Shown here piece by piece: positions 36,076 through 39,690 of a DNA stretch of 39,690 nucleotides (its first letter is position 1; each line of letters opens with the position of its first letter). A model generated the notes under the pieces. That model saw nothing but the letters and a program-made list of their open reading frames with translations. It was not told where the DNA came from and ran no database searches. A program made the position numbers and the translations under genes. The stretch spans positions 1 through 39,690 of the forward strand of contig JABDAB010000011.1 in NCBI GenBank assembly GCA_013289415.1, given 5' to 3'. Source of the stretch: Gammaproteobacteria bacterium. GTDB lineage: Bacteria; Pseudomonadota; Gammaproteobacteria; Legionellales; Legionellaceae.

Positions 36076-37449
36076 TTATGAACAAAATCCAGGCTGATGA
36101 TCCGATATCAATTTTTCAGCGCTGCCATTTTGGTATGTCGTTTTGTTTACTCGTAAATAAATTACCTCTTCCTCGTGTGCAATCACGGCTTCATTAACTC
36201 CTGGAAGGGCGCGTAGTAAATTAATGAGACCGGGTTCATCCTGATGTGGCTTGTGGTAGGGGATGATCAGTGTCAGTTGGTAAAGATTGGGTTGCATATA
36301 GATTGCAATAAAAAACCAAAGCAGGGCGATAACGCTGTTAATAATAAAAATACCCTGGCTGCCGCTAAATTGAAAAATAATCCCGGATATGGCACCGCCG
36401 GCAAAAATACCGAGGAATTGGGCGCTGGAATACATGCCCATTGCTGTTCCTTTGCTGGTGGCGTTGGCCTGCTTGGAAACCAGGGATGGCAAACTGGCCT
36501 CGAGTATGTTGAAGGCTACAAAATAGGTGAACATCAATCCGCAAATACTAAACCAGTTATTATAGGTAAATGCTAAGATAAATTGAGATAAACCCATTAT
36601 GGCAACTGCCACAAGAAATACCGGTTTAACTTTTTGTTTTTTTTCTGCAAGGATAATGAAGGGTAACATCGCTAAAAATGCGCAAATCATTAATGGTAGG
36701 TAGAAGTGCCATTGTAGTGATAAATGCCCCAGTTTAATTTGTTGCTGCAATATGAATGGGATAGCAAAAAAAGTTGAGGTCAGAATCAGATGCAGGCAGA
36801 AAATGCCTGCATTAAGACGTCGCAAATGATTGTTTTTGAATACCTGCTTTAACAGGGTTGGATTAACTTCATTGTCGACGTGAAAAGGTTCTTTTTTGGG
36901 CGTTGGGATGACCGTATGCAACATAAATAGGCCAGCGATCGCCAGAATGGCAGTCAGATAGAAAATGCCGGAAAGACCAAAATGATGAGTTATTGCTGGG
37001 CTTATCACCATTGCAAGGCTAAATGAGATACCAATGGTTATTCCAATGACCGCCATGGCTTTGGTGCGGTGCTCATCCGGGGTCAAATCAGCCATTAAGG
37101 CCATTAACACACTGCCAATAGCACCCGTTCCCTGTAAGGTTCTTGCAATAATCATGCCATATATAGAATCAGTGTATGCACCGAGCAAACTGCCAATGGC
37201 AAATAACACCAAGCCTATGGTCAGAATCGGTTTTCTTCCAAAGCGATCAGACAGAAAGCCAAACGGCATTTGTAGCAATCCTTGGCTCAACCCGTAACTG
37301 CCCAGTGCAATGCCTATTAGGGCCGGTGTTGCATCTGTCAGGGAGGTTGCTGCGACGCTAAATACCGGGATCATCATAAATAGACCCAGCATGCGGAATG
37401 AAAAAATCGCAGCGATGGGGAACACACGGCTTAACCAAGCTTGTTTCAT
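36076..37449 (-). CDS. YajR-type major facilitator transporter
   Basis: Twelve predicted membrane segments with MFS motif A after helix 2 (GFLSDRFGRKPILTIG). The last 65 residues (LRALPGVNEAVIAHEEEVIYLRVNK) look like the ferredoxin-like YAM domain that defines YajR in E. coli, and the total of 457 aa matches it (about 454). The substrate is not established for the family; drug or metabolite export is assumed. Start chosen at 37449 (MKQAWLSRVFPIAAIF) since the upstream in-frame part is hydrophilic and unlike the family; no strong ribosome-binding site is visible. Confidence 0.85.
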   Translation of the reverse strand: MKQAWLSRVFPIAAIFSFRMLGLFMMIPVFSVAATSLTDATPALIGIALGSYGLSQGLLQMPFGFLSDRFGRKPILTIGLVLFAIGSLLGAYTDSIYGMIIARTLQGTGAIGSVLMALMADLTPDEHRTKAMAVIGITIGISFSLAMVISPAITHHFGLSGIFYLTAILAIAGLFMLHTVIPTPKKEPFHVDNEVNPTLLKQVFKNNHLRRLNAGIFCLHLILTSTFFAIPFILQQQIKLGHLSLQWHFYLPLMICAFLAMLPFIILAEKKQKVKPVFLVAVAIMGLSQFILAFTYNNWFSICGLMFTYFVAFNILEASLPSLVSKQANATSKGTAMGMYSSAQFLGIFAGGAISGIIFQFSGSQGIFIINSVIALLWFFIAIYMQPNLYQLTLIIPYHKPHQDEPGLINLLRALPGVNEAVIAHEEEVIYLRVNKTTYQNGSAEKLISDHQPGFCS

Positions 37450-37573
37450 AATGATTTCGGAGCGGGAAACGGAATGCTGATGGTACAAAAATTGCGTGTC
37501 TGAAACAAGGGTTTATTTCTCATGGCAAAAGCATGGGAGGTGTCTGCTCCAACATGTACGCGCCAACAACAAA

Positions 37574-37602
37574 TTGCTACAACAAAAAACTTATGTTATA
37601 AT
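37574..37602 (+). promoter_or_regulatory. Promoter of the large ankyrin gene
   Basis: TTGCTA (37574-37579), a 17-base spacer, and a perfect TATAAT (37597-37602). The expected transcription start is about 45 bases upstream of the ATG at 37653, which has AAGGAG at the proper distance. Confidence 0.7.
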
Positions 37603-37652
37603 AGCTACCATTCTGTGCGTATATTTGATACATTGATTTGTAAGGAGTAAAA

Positions 37653-39635
37653 ATGAGACCGATAATAGCAAAAACAATGGTATACCGACCGCTATCTGAA
37701 CTAAAAGAAATATTAACACCAGAAGATTTAAATCTGGCTGATACAAAAGGAGATACGCTTTTACATTTTGCGGCTAAAGAAAACCGAATAGAATATTTGG
37801 AATATTTATTAGCGCAACCAAATATAGGTCTTGGTATTGAAAATAAGCATGGATATACGGCGTTACACGAGGCAAAAAGAAGAAATTTCACAAAAGCCGC
37901 AACCATGATAGAAAATATGATTATTAAATTGGCTGGGCAAGGCGCATTAGATGCAATCAATACACAATTTAAGAATACCAATCCTCAAGATGCCGCCATA
38001 ATAGCAGGATTTGGAGCTTTAAAAAATATTCGTGGTAAAGCTCCTCTGCTAGAAGGAGCTTTATTAACTGCTGTTATGCATGATGATGCTGATGCGCTGG
38101 CTAACGCACTTGATAGTAAGCACCGCGTTGATATGAAAATTGAGACATCACTTGGTGATAATATATTGACTTACGAAACTCTTCTTTACATAGCGTCTCA
38201 TCATGGAAAAGTAAATGTTATAAAAAAACTATTGGAGTTAGGAGCAGATCCTAACCTCCAAGCGAGGAATGGCTGGTCACCTTTGTTTATTGCTTCAAGA
38301 CAAGGCCATCTGGAGGTTGTAGAGGTCTTAATAAAAGCTGGAGCTGATGTAACGTTTAAGAATAAAAACGATATGTCGTGTTTAAATATAGCTGCCTATG
38401 GTGGTCATTTAAATATTGTTAAGCAGTTGCTATTGAACGGCGCGAATGTAACTCAGTATGATAAAATGGGAGCCGGACCTCTTTCTGCTGCTGTTCAAAC
38501 TTATGGCAATAAACCTGAAGGTAAACTTAAAATAGCTCAAGAAGAACTTAAAGCTATGTCTAAAGAAGAGATTAAGCGTCAATATGAAGAAAAATTTGGA
38601 ATTACCTATGATAAGGCGCTTGAAACGATACATGAAAATGCGCTTGAACTCGTAGAATGTCTGATGTCGTATGGCGCAGACGTCAATGCATGTACCATTA
38701 GTGATCAAAGTCCACTTTATGTTGCTGCTATGCATGGTTTTGATAAGGCAGTTGAATTATTCCTGAGGAACGACGCAGCCAATCGATATAAAATGAATGC
38801 TGCCGGATTAACTCCACTCACAGTGGCTGCTTTTCATGGTGAATTAGGAGTCATTAAGTTGCTACTAGGCGATCTTACTTTAGATGAAAGCACTAGATAT
38901 CTAAATGATTATACTAAAGGACAAAATGTAACAGCTGCTTATGCCGCTGCACAAAACGGACATCTAGAAGTGCTAAAGTATGTCGTAAAGCGTGGTGCAA
39001 ATATCAGACAAGTTAGAGATAATGGAAATACGGTGCTCCATGCGGCTACAATAAAGAATAGAGTCGAAGTACTTGAATATTTGCTTCCAGAATTTGCAGC
39101 GCTCATCGATGTATTAAATATCGATGGTGCTAGCGCGCTATATATGGCCGCAGAGACAGGTAATCTAGCGAGTCTTGAAATATTAGTTAAGTATGGTGCT
39201 AGTGTTAATGTAAAAAATAAACATGGGTTTTCGCCACTTCATATTGCTGCTCAAAATGGTCATTTTGACGTTGTTAAAGCCTTAATAAAGCTTGGTATAG
39301 GTAATATCAATCAAATAGATAGCGATGGTAGAACTGCTCTATGGTGGGCAGCCAAATCTGAAAAAGCCTCTCCAGATATAATAAAAATGCTAATTGTCGC
39401 TGGCGCTGATCCAACGATTGCAGATAAAGAAGGAGTTACACCTTTTGAAGAAGCAAATAAGTTGAATAATCGTGATAAGGCAAATATATTAAAATCAGCC
39501 ATTAATGATAAGATGGACGTTGATGGCGGTGGTGGTTATATTGCAGCGCAGGCACGCCTGTTTCAGCTAACGCCGCCGCCAACATCAACGGTAACACACT
39601 TGGATCCAGGTTTTGAAGCGGATACAAAACCTTGA
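37653..39635 (+). CDS. Large ankyrin-repeat protein (660 aa), candidate effector
   Basis: Ankyrin repeats begin at about residue 30 (KGDTLLHFAAKENRIEYLEYLL) and run in three blocks: two repeats at 30-95; four at about 165-290 (LLYIASHHGKVNVIKKLLELGAD, SPLFIASRQGHLEVVEVL); and seven or so at about 340-620. The second gap is a Lys/Glu-rich helical insert (KLKIAQEELKAMSKEEIKRQ, about 290-330). The C-terminal 40 residues are Gly/Pro-rich and disordered-looking (DVDGGGG, TPPPTSTVT). There is no signal peptide, membrane segment or recognisable enzymatic domain, so it is probably a cytosolic or host-delivered binding protein; delivery is inferred. It is AT-rich compared with the housekeeping genes. 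A CAACAG-type repeat end follows the stop. Confidence 0.92.
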   Translation: MRPIIAKTMVYRPLSELKEILTPEDLNLADTKGDTLLHFAAKENRIEYLEYLLAQPNIGLGIENKHGYTALHEAKRRNFTKAATMIENMIIKLAGQGALDAINTQFKNTNPQDAAIIAGFGALKNIRGKAPLLEGALLTAVMHDDADALANALDSKHRVDMKIETSLGDNILTYETLLYIASHHGKVNVIKKLLELGADPNLQARNGWSPLFIASRQGHLEVVEVLIKAGADVTFKNKNDMSCLNIAAYGGHLNIVKQLLLNGANVTQYDKMGAGPLSAAVQTYGNKPEGKLKIAQEELKAMSKEEIKRQYEEKFGITYDKALETIHENALELVECLMSYGADVNACTISDQSPLYVAAMHGFDKAVELFLRNDAANRYKMNAAGLTPLTVAAFHGELGVIKLLLGDLTLDESTRYLNDYTKGQNVTAAYAAAQNGHLEVLKYVVKRGANIRQVRDNGNTVLHAATIKNRVEVLEYLLPEFAALIDVLNIDGASALYMAAETGNLASLEILVKYGASVNVKNKHGFSPLHIAAQNGHFDVVKALIKLGIGNINQIDSDGRTALWWAAKSEKASPDIIKMLIVAGADPTIADKEGVTPFEEANKLNNRDKANILKSAINDKMDVDGGGGYIAAQARLFQLTPPPTSTVTHLDPGFEADTKP

Positions 39636-39636
39636 G

Positions 39637-39651
39637 ATGTCAACAGCCCCT
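39637..39651. repeat. Solitary ATGTCAACAGCCCCT repeat end
   Basis: ATGTCAACAGCCCCT matches the right end of the elements at 14810-14825 and 34160-34176, and is followed by TA. The element body, if present, would be upstream inside the gene or absent, so this is likely a remnant. Confidence 0.5.
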
Positions 39652-39690
39652 AATCTTTGCTGGTTTAGTTCCAAGTATTCCCGCTCGAAT

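Overview
The window looks like a chromosomal segment of a host-associated gammaproteobacterium, most like the Legionellales (Legionella/Coxiella/Berkiella-type). I infer this from the mixture of conserved gammaproteobacterial blocks (hemC-hemD-hemX-hemY, ribD-ribE-ribBA-ribH, pyrG-kdsA, lnt, bepA, ssb) with genes that look like eukaryote-directed effectors: a Ser/Thr kinase, a Fic enzyme, two ankyrin-repeat proteins and a YopJ-like acetyltransferase. A species cannot be assigned from sequence alone. I saw no rRNA, tRNA, CRISPR array, complete insertion sequence or plasmid/phage module.

Layout. 1-319 (-): 5' end of a secreted collagen-like protein, cut by the window edge. 685-4252 (-): lnt, then an archaeal-type aspartyl-tRNA synthetase fused to a YbaK editing domain. 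4340-10666 (+): four catabolic genes (saccharopine dehydrogenase-like, ALDH7 aldehyde dehydrogenase, FadN-type hydroxyacyl-CoA dehydrogenase/hydratase, thiolase), together compatible with lysine/aminoadipate degradation to acetyl-CoA. 10685-13416 (-): hmgA translationally coupled to a GGDEF-EAL protein. 13570-20517: accessory stretch with a secreted papain-like peptidase, kinase, a long PanE-like reductase behind a miniature inverted-repeat element, a Fic protein with its own operator, and an ankyrin protein overlapping fic tail to tail. 20584-22119 (-): bepA. 22184-28205 (+): riboflavin genes, pyrG and kdsA. 28316-28588: small Cys-rich secreted protein. 28625-32568 (-): the haem operon hemCDXY. 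32618-33928 (-): YopJ-like protein. 34202-37449: small secreted protein, ssb, a two-TM protein and a YajR-type transporter. 37653-39635 (+): large ankyrin protein.

The most striking non-coding property is the density of palindromic and inverted-repeat elements from several families. They sit between genes, inside reading frames (lnt, bepA, ribD), and over gene ends, where they supply stop codons (thiolase, GGDEF-EAL, peptidase, kinase). One 175-bp element near 16.4 kb has terminal inverted repeats and an 8-bp direct flank. The leading functional candidates are the YopJ-like protein, the Fic gene with a paired 31-bp operator and an apparently leaderless promoter, the AspRS-YbaK fusion, and the same 54-bp palindrome translated in two different frames in two envelope genes.
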